Source of the DNA: Cryptomeria japonica
Lineage: Eukaryota; Streptophyta; Pinopsida; Cupressales; Cupressaceae
NCBI RefSeq assembly: GCF_030272615.1
Contig: NC_081408.1
Coordinates: 408,052,889 to 408,116,888, forward strand
DNA length: 64,000 nucleotides
Direction: 5' to 3'
Shown here: piece by piece, positions 46,700 through 57,745 of the stretch
Position numbering within the stretch: the stretch's first letter is position 1
How the letters are laid out: every line of letters begins with the position of its first letter
The notes under the pieces: model-generated
Databases searched by the model: none
Told to the model about the DNA's origin: nothing
What the model saw: only the letters and a program-made list of their open reading frames with translations
Program-made: the position numbers and the translations under genes

Positions 46700-47950
46700 G
46701 AGGCCATGAATTATGGATTGGACATCCATACTAAGTAGTCATATGATCATCATGAAAGCTCATTTCTCTGTCAACCCAGGGCATATACTTGAAATGGGTC
46801 AGCAAGGTATGTGCACTAAAGTCCTCATTGTAGTCATTCTACTAAGAAGAAAACGTTTCTGAAAGTAAAGTGTAAGGAAAAAGTAATGATTGAGATGCTT
46901 GAATAAAACTACCTTGAATCCAGAAAGAACAAGAACTTAGTTCATAGTAAGCAGGCAAGAAACTACTCTATTTGCCTTGGCTGCATGGACAGTCTCATGA
47001 TGATTTCCAGTGGATGCAGGAACAGTCAACCGCCAGGACAACAAACTAAATACTAAAGGAAAATAACTGCTGAATACAACAGGTAGAATTCTTACTAAGT
47101 GGGCCCCCTCAGCAAGTCTTCACAAAACTCAACTAAGTTCTACAAACTGGAATACTATCTTATTAATCTGAAAACACTTGTTACATCATAGTATTTGCTG
47201 AAAACTGTTCTGCAATAAAAGACTGAAAATTACAATAGCTGATGTTCACCATCCTTGAGAAGGGATATCTGAACTTATTTATAATAAAGAAACTCCTAAC
47301 TAACTCTAGCTACTGGCAGGTCCACTCCCAAAACATTAGGAGGATGCCATTTATTACAACATAAGAAAGAGGACAGGGAGTTACACTCTGAATAGGAAAC
47401 AATCAAGCTGTTTCAACTATAGAGGAAATCTAGCATAACTATCTCTCCTAGATTTATTCTCCTACAAACATGAAAACCAAAGTTTCATAATTACACTCTC
47501 CAAGCTGTAGATAACCGATTGTTGACTCCTTCAATACTCATCTTGCTGCGATTTTGTCATCAACCAACTAACTAGTATGAACTTCCACACAATGAATCCT
47601 TGACCTTTTCCTATTCTTCATTAACTCATGCATCATGTTATTAGCATGTACGAAACAAATGTATATCTATTCCATATCAGAATAACATTTATCTAACTAC
47701 ATGCAATATTAATATGGATAAATCACATAACATGATCACTTCATTATTAATCATAATTTCAACCAAAAGAAATATATATATATATATATATATAAAATTG
47801 TAAGTTCATGCCATTTTGTCAAGCTCATGAAAACATAACAGGATCATTGTTTAATAGAGTTTAGGACTTAGACAGTATCTAGACCCTTGTCAAAACCTAG
47901 TAAAATTATACAAAACATAGACAAAATTGAGCCATTATTAGAGCTCATCA
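46700..47950 (-). mobile_element. LTR related to the solo LTR at 27414, - strand
   Basis: On the - strand it begins TGATGAGCTCTAATAATGG at 47950. It shares a TATA region (TATAAATAAG near 47280) and a block near 46760-46830 (GTGCACATAC...CCCATTTCAAG) with the LTR at 27414-28621. A purine-rich stretch lies just to the right (47951-47970), as for a 3' LTR. The left end is not resolved: similarity fades near 46750 and no clear TSD is found. An AT run lies at 47772-47794. Confidence 0.6.
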
Positions 47951-47970
47951 TTCCCACATATCTTCCTGTT
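47951..47970 (-). other. PPT-like tract before the LTR at 46700-47950
   Basis: The - strand reads AGGAAGATATGTGGGAA directly before TGATGAGC. It is purine-rich, with two or three pyrimidines, and in the correct place for a polypurine tract. Confidence 0.5.
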
Positions 47971-48363
47971 GGTCCTCCAGTGGGCACACTGTTCCACATT
48001 TTAGCTTGAAACCTGTAATCACCTGGAATAACCTGGCTTGATCCTTTATTAGCAAGACTCTAGTAGAACCCTTTGTTTTTCTCGAGTTTGCCCCATCTAT
48101 CTTTTTCTGCTACTTCATCAAAAACATTCCCATACTGGCTCCAATATGGAATTGGCCATAGGAGCATTAGTAGTTGAAAAATGAGAGGAAGCCAATTATT
48201 CCGTTTTGATCGGTCCAGATGTATGTACAATGGTGCTCTTCTAACAATTACATAATAATTTTAGAGGGAATGTGGTTCTGCTTGCTGCAATTCTTTTGTT
48301 AAAGTATTCCATCTTTGTGCCAAATATCCCATTACTGTTTGTCTCGCAATAGAAATCATATGC

Positions 48364-48684
48364 TCAAACTCTTGGAATATCTCCTCTCTCAAGGCTATAT
48401 TTACATTCAGGTTTGTATAAAATCTTTTTCCAAACAAAGTAGAGGCGTCTTGGATTTATAGCTTCAGCCCTTAAGGACAGGGGAATTTGAAGTTCCTCTT
48501 CCCTATATGCTCTAAACTGTCGTCCCCAATTATTTTCATTCTGAATCCATGAAATGAGAGCTCTGATATGAATATCACCAATATACAACAAATGATTCCA
48601 ATCATTGTCATTAGGAACTGTATAATTGTGAAGGATAAAACTCACAAACAAATTTTTATTTGCTGTAGGAGAGGACTGATACAT
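48364..48684 (-). pseudogene. Unrecognised ORF in retroelement internal region
   Basis: A 106-codon open stretch with compact, globular-looking composition (DNDWNHLLYIGDIHIRALIS, then WGRQFRAYREEELQIPLSLR and YFVWKKILY). The frame is disrupted on both sides. It lies between an LTR on its left and the ORF at 49460-49819 on its right, all on the - strand. I do not recognise a family; it could be the C-terminal domain of an accessory or gag-like protein. Confidence 0.4.
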
Positions 48685-49459
48685 CTGATAAAACTCTTGA
48701 GGAGTTTCAATAGAATGATATGTCAGAAATAATTCTTACCAATTTGAAAGAGAGGTTGAGTTCTTTAAGGTACATGGCATATACGTGGGGGTGGTGTTAT
48801 GCATCCTACAATCTGTGGTATGATAGCTACTACATTATCCACCTTAATTTTGTAATGCAACAATTTTTCTTCTCAATATCTTCATCTTTTTAACTAATTA
48901 TTTCCTACAATTTAAGTTTTTCTTTATTCCGTTCTTCTTCTTTTTCTATCATATCCTCATATAAATCCAAAGCTACAGACATCCATGAGAAATAAGTGGG
49001 TCTATGTCTTTCAACATGGGGCCTTTTCTGAACTAATTCTCCTTCTTTTTTCCTTGTCTGGCTCTTGCTCGGTCATCTGCTCTACGGCAACAGCTAATCC
49101 AACAAGGCCACTCAAACTTATATTCCCTTGAAGTTGTTCTTCCTCCATTATCGGGTCTTGTTGTTCTTGAGATGAATCTCTTCTTGTGCCACATCTTCTT
49201 CTCTTTCTTTTGCACTAGGGGTAGAGTTCTCAGAACCTGAAGAGTGAATTTGAATATTTATTCTAGGCTCATTATGTCTAATTTTCCTAGGTTTCCCCCC
49301 GAGCCCGTGGCTTATTCTTTGCGGTGTCTTCTCAACTGTTTTGGAGGGTTTGGCATGTTTAGGTCTTTTAACAGATGTACCAGCATGAGTAGTGGTAGCA
49401 GGCGACTATTCCTCTTCATTTTTCCTTTTTATAGGGCTCAGGTTTTTCTTTTCTATTTT

Positions 49460-49819
49460 CTATTTTTGTGTCCTTTCCCTTGTTGCTCCATCTTTCTTTG
49501 CTTTACCTTTCTCCTTTTGAACAAGACCCCTAGTCTTTTTTGAAGTTTCAGTTTGAACATTGACATTTGGGTCTGCTGAAAGTTTACTTCTATCACTAGA
49601 TGAAGATTCTGCTATAGGAGAGTCTGTAGCAGAGGCAACCCTAGATGTTGAAGCTCCTGGGGTTATTTTAACATTTTCCTCTATTGCCCTAGCCCTTGAT
49701 TTTGAAGATTGACCCCTACTTCTAGCATTAATTACTTTAAATTTCTTTACTGCCACAAATACATTCCAAGTCATCTGGGAGACATTTTGTAAAGACCTTT
49801 CCACAAGCAATTTGATCAA
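49460..49819 (-). pseudogene. Ser/Lys-rich ORF in retroelement internal region
   Basis: A 119-codon open stretch (SRGQSSKSRARAIEENVKIT; a basic, Ser/Thr-rich low-complexity region ending KGKAKKDGATRERTQK). Fragments in other frames continue to about 48700 and include a charged helical part (EEERNKEKLKL). It is probably the disordered middle of the same protein as the fragment at 48364. No domain is recognised. Confidence 0.35.
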
Positions 49820-49962
49820 ATAATGATGAGAGACAGAGTTTTACCTACCTTTCTGTGTTTCAACTACCATGACTGAGAGAAAATTGTACAAGACATCTGG
49901 CACATTCATCCTTCGACCATGTCTCATGTGGCTTAGAAATTTGAAATGAAGAGAATGGTTTG

Positions 49963-51585
49963 TGTGTGAAAAAGTGGAATAAGTTTGTAAGCTACAAGAC
50001 ACAACACTTCAATTAAGTCATTACATGTATGGTTGGATAGATATAAGCATGAATAATAAAACCATAACAAATCGACTAATTGCCTTCTAAACGATGCGAG
50101 TATAAGATTGCTCTCAGATTTCTATAAGCAATACCAGTGACTAGACTACACCAAGATGAATGATTTAATCTATATGAGCATGAGATTAAGCTAAATGAAT
50201 GTAAGATTATGCTAGATGGATGAATAGTAAGCTATATGAATTCAAACAATCATGAAATATGCAAAAAGAAATTAAACTAAGATGCAATAATGTCAAAAAG
50301 CAAGCATAATATCTTCAATGACTCTAGAGCAAAAACCGCATAATAACAATAAATCTCCAGGGTGTTTTGAATGAGAGATGAATGCTGAATTTATAGAGAA
50401 TCACAAGAGAGATCAAGAAAAAGCACAATTTAGGATAATTGAAATAATTGAGAAATCAAATTCAGTTAACCTTGAGATAGATTCCAATTATAGTTTAATT
50501 GAAATGCATTCAGATTATAAGTTTGAGTTTGCATTAGAAATATAATTCAATTAATTCCATGCACTTGAGATGACAATAGGTAATTCTTTGATTTATTCAA
50601 CAAAAGAGTCTTTTTTTAATGCAACTGAACTTCTTTTCTCAAAAGCTTTGAGTTCCACTTTTAGAGAATGATTAACAAATCATTTAATACTTTTTCTGAT
50701 TTCAAGATCTCAATTTAGAAGAAGAAATAATATCTCAAGTTTGATTTCTCTTTCAATTGAATTCTTTTATTTTATTTTCAATTTAACTCTTGCTTTGTGA
50801 TTAATTCCTCTTTTGTGATAAATTAATTCCTTTTTTATGATTAAATGGAAAATTTATTAATTAATTAAATATGCTAGGATATTTAATAAATTATATAGGA
50901 TAATTGATCAAAATGATTTTCTTGGAATGATTTAATTAATTAAATAAATATTTAATTAATATAGAATAATTCACTTGCCATGTGACATTTGATTATTGAA
51001 GAATTAATTAATTGTGTGCTCAAGATTGATTTAATTGCCTTTGGTTAGGACCTTGGTGATGTTGTCGAGATTAGGGGCCCATGGTTTAGATGACCATTTT
51101 TAGGGTATTACAAATGGAGGTAGGATTATCTACCCTCACAGGTAAGATATTCAATTAATTGCTTTTCTGATTTCAAGTTAATCTCAATTTAGAAGAAGAA
51201 ATAATATCTCAAGTTTGATTTCTCTTTCAATTCAATTCTTTTATTTTATTTTCAATTTAAGTCTTGCTTTGTGATTAATTCCTCTTTTGTGATAAATTAA
51301 TTCCTTTTTTATGATTAAATGGAAAATTTATTAATTAATTAAATATGCTAAGATATTTAAGAAATTAAATAGGATAATAATTGATCAAAATGATATTTTT
51401 GGAGTGATTTAATTAATTAAATAAATATTTAATTAATATTGAGTTATTGATTTGCCATGTAACATTTGATGATTGACGAATTAATAATGTGCTCAAGATT
51501 GATTTAATTGCCTTTGGTTAGGACCTTGGTGATGTTGTCGAGATTAGGGGCCCATGGTTTAGATGATATTTTTTAGGGTATTACA
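49963..51585 (-). mobile_element. 3' LTR of the Tat/Ogre-like element
   Basis: On the - strand it begins TGTAATACCCTAAAA at 51585, directly after a polypurine tract (51586-51598). A TATA-like CTATAAATTC (- strand) lies near 50395. The far end is placed near 49963 (TGTGTGAA on the + strand, resembling the end TGTGTGAG of the LTR at 22153), but this is a guess because the other LTR and its flank are outside the window. The outer part of the LTR is duplicated (next entry). Confidence 0.65.
50681..51585 (-). repeat. Tandem duplication of the LTR's terminal ~430 bp
   Basis: Segment A (about 50681-51112) and segment B (about 51152-51585) are close copies: both share TTTAGAAGAAGAAATAATAT, an AATTAATTAAATAAATATTTAA block, GATTAGGGGCCCATGGTTTA and the terminus AGGGTATTACA. 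About 40 unrelated bases lie between them. Either the LTR carries an internal tandem duplication or a second partial LTR sits next to the first. Confidence 0.8.
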
Positions 51586-51598
51586 TTTGCCCATCTTT
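51586..51598 (-). other. Polypurine tract of the Tat/Ogre-like element
   Basis: The - strand reads AAAGATGGGCAAA immediately before the LTR start TGTAATACCC. It has the same form as the PPT at 23099-23112 (AAAGAGGGGCAAAA), supporting kinship of the two elements. Confidence 0.75.
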
Positions 51599-51639
51599 GA
51601 ATTAATGTGTGAGCAGCGCGTTGGTTCAAAGAATTGTTG

Positions 51640-52200
51640 ATGTCTAGGAGATACCAGTTCTGAACTTGATTGATCACGAGCCAGATGAAGAGAGAGGTGT
51701 TTAGCTTGATTTGAAGTGATGAAGCTGAACAAAGTTGATTAAAGCAAATCTGATCCCGAACTTGATTGAACTAGGACTGATGAAGAGAAAAGATACCGAA
51801 CTTGAACTTGATTGATCAAGAAGTAGATCTTACTGATCTAGAACTTGATTGAACTAGACGCAGTGAGCGAAGATAAAATCGATCTTGAACTTGATGGATC
51901 AAGACACGATGAGCGAAGATAAACTGTCCAACTTGATTTGATATGATAAAACTGAATGTCTGCTTAGATTGAGCGTGTAATCAAAGATACTCTTTAAACT
52001 TTTGATTGAGTTTAAACGAATAACCAGCTTGATGAAAAGCGATGAAACTGATTAAAGTTAAGAGACTGATTCAGATGAAGACAAATATCAGCTTGATTTG
52101 AAGCGATAAAACTGATATGCCCCTAGCGATTGATTCGATTCAGATGATCGAGAAATCTCAACTTGATATGAAGCGATGAAGCTGAAATGCCCCTTAACAA
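51640..52200 (+). repeat. Degenerate AACTTGATTTGAAGCGATGA repeats upstream of the antisense gene
   Basis: About ten imperfect copies of (A/G)(A/G)CTTGATTTGAAGCGATGA followed by AACTGA, irregularly spaced (for example near 51696, 51929, 52023, 52090 and 52160), with shorter GAACTTGATTGA forms at 51756-51900. They lie between the PPT and the TATA box of the + strand gene. A regulatory role is only a possibility. Confidence 0.6.
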
Positions 52201-52633
52201 TAAGAATTTGTTTGATTTTCTTTAGTTGAAAATATTTTTTGCTCGACTTTTGATGAAGATTTAAAAAATTTCTCGACTTTGAAGATGTGAGGTCATAAGG
52301 TCATGAGTATGCCCCCTCGGGAGCGAAATCGAAAGATAGCGAGGGTTCACGATGATTATAGGCAATTGTTGGCAATGATAATGACTTGAGCACAAAGATT
52401 GAGTCAGAGGAATATTTGAAGATTTATCGATGATTGATGTGAAATTGAGTGTAAATTGGAGAAATAATGAGCATTTGAGGAAAGTGCTAAGTGGTCTAGG
52501 TTGTGCGAAATTGACTAGAAGAACGATCTCAGATTTTGATTTCGATCCTGAAAAATGGAATCAGGACAGACAAATTAGCTAAGGGTACAATTTTCATGTC
52601 CATCGGAGCAAGTTGAAAAATTAGGGTTTTGGC

Positions 52634-52640
52634 TATATAA
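52634..52640 (+). promoter_or_regulatory. TATA box of the antisense gene
   Basis: GGCTATATAAGGGG, a near-ideal plant TATA box on the + strand, lies 75 bp before the ATG of exon 1 (52715). That leaves a short 5' UTR of about 45 nt. It is inside the retroelement but directs transcription opposite to pol. Confidence 0.65.
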
Positions 52641-52714
52641 GGGGTCAAAGTGTCATTTTCAATTCATTTTAACCTCTCTAAGTTTGAAATTTGAAAAGCC
52701 TTCTGCAAATAAAA

Positions 52715-55146
52715 ATGGTCATTCTAATCCAGGAGCACTGATTTGAGCACCAGAGACGTCATAATCGACCTCGAAATTACGAGCCAACGGTAAGAGTCTA
52801 AATTTTATTCCTTTCATTTCATCAATTTTGAATTTTTTTGTTGATTTTTTGCTTTTTATGGCATTTAAAAGTCGGTCATTTGTGATTTATCGTGCGAGAC
52901 GATATTCTGTCTCGTACGACAAACTGAGCTTTTGTGTTTTATTGTTTAAAGCCATTAGTTTTGTCATTCCGGACCTCCCTGTGTATCGTACGAAAGTTTG
53001 CTTGATAGACCATTTTGTCGTGCGAATGCTTGTTTTGTGTCGTATTAGTCTTTTGTCATCCTATATCTATTCCCGACTCGTACGAGTTTTTGCCTACACT
53101 GTGAAATGTTGTATGAAAAACAATGAGCTTTTTTAAGGGTGCAAACATGAAAATTTGATTTGGCAATTAATGTATTTGGATTTGCATGATGTTTAAGTTG
53201 TCTTATAGCATAATTTGGATGATTCTCTGATGATTTATTGTTTGATTCTTTCAGGTTCGATTACCACATGTTCTTTTCCAATGCATCTATCCTCCTACTA
53301 TGAGGCTAGTTCATGAGTTATCCAATATAGACAGAGCACATATTGACTTGTGCGGGTTTACCCACCTTCTACAGATGCCAGATATCTGTGTGAATCATGG
53401 GATGCTCACAACACTTGTGGAGAGATTTCATTCTGAGCATAATACGTTCCATTTACCAGTTGGGGAGATGACCATCACTCCCGAGGATGTTTACAGGATT
53501 CTCAGGATTCCATTAGCTGGGGATAAGGTTGATTACGATTCTGCACAACGTCCTGGTTTACTGGCTTTGAGACAGGTATTTCACGATGAGGACATCCTTA
53601 CATGGGCTATTAGCTAGGATGATATGATGACCAGGTATAGTGAGAAGTTTCCACTGACTTGTGTCTTGGCAGGATTCATTGGTTGCTTCATTATGCCGGA
53701 CAGGGGACAACGGGGTTTCTTATGCGGCTGGGCTAGGATGTTGCAGAGGCTTGTGGATCACCCTGAGATATTAGGATGGTGTTTGTGTGTTTTAGCCCAC
53801 ATGTATCATGAGATGCATGAGATTGTGTATAGGGAGGGGAAGAGCATGGCTGCAGGGGTATTGATTTTATAGATATGGGCCTGGGAGCATATCACAGTTT
53901 GTAGACCTATAGTGGATGATGCCAGAGATCCACAATAACTGATAATTTATAGATATTTTGTTACTCAGCCCCATCTAGGAAAGACAGAGTACTGGAGATG
54001 ACAGCTGGATGACCTGATAGTTGTTGTATGGAGACCGTACAAGGGTCTAGAGCTTTGGGATGACTGGAGAGCTATGCAGAGAGATATGTTCATGAATCGT
54101 CCTCTTATCGGCATATCCGTGACAGTCATTGAGCGATTTGTTGTATCTCGGGTTATGAGGCAGTATGGTAGGCCTCAGGGGATTTCACAGGAGTTTACTG
54201 CCTATGCTCGTTATGCAGATGAGGAGAGACAAGGATGGGCCCCTAGGTTGTCCTACGCATTGAGCATGCAGGAATTGATAAGGTTACAACGACTTAGGTG
54301 GGATTATTTGGAGGATATTGCAGATGTGGGGGTGTTGCCCCAGTACAGGGATTGGTTCCAGCAGCATCCGTTCCCTAGATTTATAGATCCAACTAAGAAG
54401 GTGACTCTCATAGAGGAGATTGAGGATGATTCCCCTGCGGACAGGCACAGGGAGAGAGATAGGGACAGGGACGGAGAGTAGAGGCTCCTAGGCGGGCAGG
54501 TGGTGATCCTAGTGCGAGCCGCAGCAGGGTACCAGCTGGGGGGAGACAACAACATAGAGGAGAGGGCGGATCTCTAGGAGCTGTTGGTGTGAGGATGAGT
54601 GGTGTTAGGACAACAGAGGGTGTAGGAGAGGAGGAGCGAGCAACTCTTAGATAGGTATGACAGAGGAGGGATGAGTAGGGTGGAGCTGGAGGCAGAGAGC
54701 CTATGAGGGAGTAGGGGGCAGCTGATGTAGCATGGTCGATGAGAGTGAGATTAGCAGGTCTGCAGTCATAGTTGACAGTGGCTCAGACACAACTTGCGGA
54801 GCGAGATCAATAGTTGGCAGAGCTCAGAGCAAAGAGAGATCATCAGTTAGCTGAGGTCAGAGCTGAGCGTGATCGTCAACTGGTGGAGCTCAGAGCAGAG
54901 CATGAATGTCAGGCCACATAGATGAGGGTAGAGTGAGACTCTCTTAAGTAAGAGGTTTTGCACTAGACTAGACAGGCAACATATTATGTGGTAGCATATA
55001 GCGTAGCTGTTCCTGTAGCGCAACAGGTTGTCCCCTACTCTCAATACATGGCATGATCTGAGGGAGCTCGGGCACCGAGAAAGGATGCCGGTCAGTAGGC
55101 TCCACCTCCTCCACCATGTGGCGATGAGGGAGAGGCAGAGAGCTAG
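52715..55146 (+). pseudogene. Antisense plant-mobile-domain-like gene of the retroelement, spliced, broken
   Basis: Exon 1 is 52715-52789 (25 codons, MVILIQEH start). Intron 52790-53254 begins GTAAGAG and ends TTCTTTCAG. Exon 2 starts at 53255 in phase 0. Exon 2 holds FTHLLQMPDICVNHGMLTTL, then FHLPVGEMTITPEDVYRIL, CGWARMLQRL and LELWDDWRAM, matching the plant mobile domain (PMD) pattern (WR.ETHTFHLP.GE.T.TL.DV). The frame runs without frameshift to 54479 but has stops at 52739, 53615, 53870, 53936 and 53999. After 54479 a frame change leads into a Gly/Arg-rich part and a coiled coil (ERDRQLVELRAEHE near 54880), ending at 55146. Plant PMD proteins act in silencing and development or ride on transposons. 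Tat-lineage elements with extra antisense ORFs have been described, from memory. It is now dead; the role in the element is unknown. Confidence 0.7.
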
Positions 55147-56659
55147 ATTTCTTATAGCTCTTAGATTTTATTAGATACCCCATTTTTTGTAGCCCATACG
55201 ATTCTTGCTTCGATGGGAGATTGTATATGACAGTTATATCACTTGTACTCCGAGATATTGATGATTATATATATACGAGATCTTGATTTGATTTCATTGT
55301 ACTTGTGTCGATTGATTTATGAGATGCTTTCTTGTACATGCTTTGTTCTATATGTATGCATATCTGTTCAGTATGGATGTATGGAATGCAAATTAATATG
55401 AATGTTTGTTTTTGTTTCTTTTCATATGCAAACAAATGATGAAAATGAGTAACTAGTAATGCATTTTTTTTCTTCTATGCAATAATATGAATGCAAATGA
55501 ATGTATCAATCTATATAAGATGTGTATGTATGTAGCTAACATCTCAATACACAAGTACTCAATTGGAGAAATGATGAAAAAGAGAGACCACTTAGCTTAG
55601 AAATGATTATACTTCAAACTCTCATTCAGAAGATAAAGAGATTATTGTTATCATGCAGAAATCACTCGAAATGCAGAAAATGCAGAATGAATGCAACTTA
55701 AAAACTAGTCACTGGATTTTAAATGCTTAATGTTCATCACTGAGCGTTTACAAATATAGCAGGCAGGAGAGAGTTTCTTCCTTTTCATGTGCAATATTAA
55801 TTATCTTGTTCACAATGGCTCTTTTTTTGTTCATATCCTTGGACAAATTATGTATGGACCCGAATTGCACATTAAAGAAATTCCCTCAAAACAGACAAAG
55901 AAATGATGCCAACCTCCCTATAGCATACAAATAAGCGGAGTCGAGGTATGTGTGGCAATTTCACCTTGATGTGAAGGCTCTTATCATAGACACCCAACTA
56001 ATTAGATGTTTTCAGATCATCAAAATCATTCCTACAAGCAAAAAACAAAGAAAATATTATGCCCCCAATCCTTGCTCCTCTTAGTCAAGATAGACTTCCT
56101 CGAGCTACTCAGAGGGAATAATAATCAAAAACCAATATAAAAGACAACACACAAAGAAAAATTTCATGCATATCTCAAACTGTTTAGTGATTGTTTTCAG
56201 TAATGTTGTTTTGCTTGTGTACTCAGTGATAAAACTCTCAGTAGTTAGAAGACAGGTGACTGAATCAGATTGGACAACCGATTATCACTGACATAATGAT
56301 GACTTGTTTGATACTGCTTAGGACACATAAATTGCTTAGTCGATTACCCTAAGACTAGGACATTGATCAATTTCAAGCCATGAGGGTTCTAAAAGAACTA
56401 GGATGTCACAAAAGCGACTGAAATATATGTACAAGCAAGATCAAAGATGCATGAAAGCGGGAAATGCCAACGTTGCGTTGATAGATGGAGCACTTGAGTA
56501 CAAGAGGTGCCTGTTTGCCAGGTTTTCACCTTCTTGGCAAAGATTCTTTTTTCTTTTTTTAATTTTTAATTTTTAATTTTATTTTTCATGACATTTTATG
56601 ATTTTTATGATTTTTTTTAGGACATTTTTCAATTGTACAGGTTGTTGGAGCAGAGAATA
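55147..56659. other. Spacer between the antisense gene and the end of pol
   Basis: No ORF seen. At 56509-56530 is GCCTGTTTGCCAGGTTTTCA plus CC, part of an imperfect hairpin (TTTGCCA 56514-56520 with TGGCAAA 56535-56541) followed on the + strand by a T-rich run. Relatives of this motif lie at 24951-25013 in the pol-less element. The segment 55200-55700 is AT-rich and featureless. Confidence 0.55.
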
Positions 56660-57745
56660 CTAAGTGAAGAAATTTTTCAAGTGGATGGTGTTAATCAGTT
56701 CACGGAGCTATTCTCCTTCCGATCTTGAGAGATGATAGGCACCAGAGCCAAAGACTGCAGTAACGATGTAGGGACCTAGCCAGTTGGGTTCAAACTTCCC
56801 TTTGTTGTCTCGAAACTATAGATTTTTAGGATTTTCTCCCAGAATAAGGTCACCAACCTGAAATTATCGTTGTTGAACCTTCTTCTTATATCCTTTAGAC
56901 ATTCTCTTTTGATACACTCTCAGATGATCAAACACCACTTGCCGACGTTCATCCAACAACTTGAGTTCTTGGAATCTAGATATTCTATACTCTTCATTAG
57001 TAACAAGACCTTGCAAAGAAACTCTCAAAGATGGTATTTACACTTCAAAAGGTAATACTGCTTTGGACCCATATAGAAAAGAAAAAGGTGTAGCCCTAGT
57101 AGGTGTTCTAATACTTGTTCTATAAGCCCATAGTGCAGGATTGAGCTGCAGATACCAATCCCTCCCAGATTTATTCACTGTTCTGTGTAAGATAGTCAAC
57201 AGATTTTTGTTAGATGCTTCAACTTGTCCATTTCCTTGAGGGTAATATATGGATGACCAGTGCTGTTTGATTTTGAATTTCTCACAGAGCTCGTCTAGAT
57301 CTTTATTCTTGAATTGTCTTCCATTGTCAATCACAAAGGATGAAGGTATCCCATACCTGCAGATAATATAGTTAAGGATGAACAAAGCTACTTGTTTACC
57401 GGTTGCTTTGATGAGAAAAACCACTTCTACCCACTTGGTGAAGTACTCAGTGGCAGTTATGATAAAGTTGTGTCCGTTGGATGATGCAGGATAGATTTGA
57501 CCAATGAGGTCAAAGGCCCATTGCTGAAAAGGCCAATGCGTAATGAAGGGTATGAGATCCCTTGCTGGATCATATATGAGATTCCCATGTAGCTGACACT
57601 TCTCACAAGTTTCAGAAAACTTTATAGTGTCTTTCTCCATGTCTGGCCAGTAGTAGCCAACCTTTAGTATTTTCCAAGCTAAAGTAAGACCATTCAAATG
57701 AGATCCACAAATACCTTCATGGACTTCCGATAATGCATGTTAGGA
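56660..57745 (-). pseudogene. Ty3/gypsy integrase
   Basis: The - strand carries an HHCC zinc-binding region (HEGICGSH near 57700, CEKC near 57600), then the DDE core: FDLIGQI near 57505, VIDNGRQF near 57325 and GQVEASNK near 57225. The C-terminal part includes a GPY-like module (KFEPNWLGPYIV near 56765) and ends LREPI...LKNFF at 56660. It would insert the cDNA. Stops break it, for example near 57034 and 56855 and one near 57735. Closely similar integrases belong to the Tat/Ogre-like branch of plant Ty3/gypsy elements; the branch call rests mainly on the second RNase H next door. Confidence 0.85.

Noticed and set aside
47772-47794. AT dinucleotide run as a regulatory or origin element
   Set aside because: Simple microsatellite inside an LTR; nothing else supports a function.
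53300-53617. ATG 53300 as the start of the PMD-like gene
   Set aside because: The frame is open upstream to a good 3' splice site (53253-53254) and joins in phase to an exon with its own ATG and TATA box, so 53300 is more likely internal.
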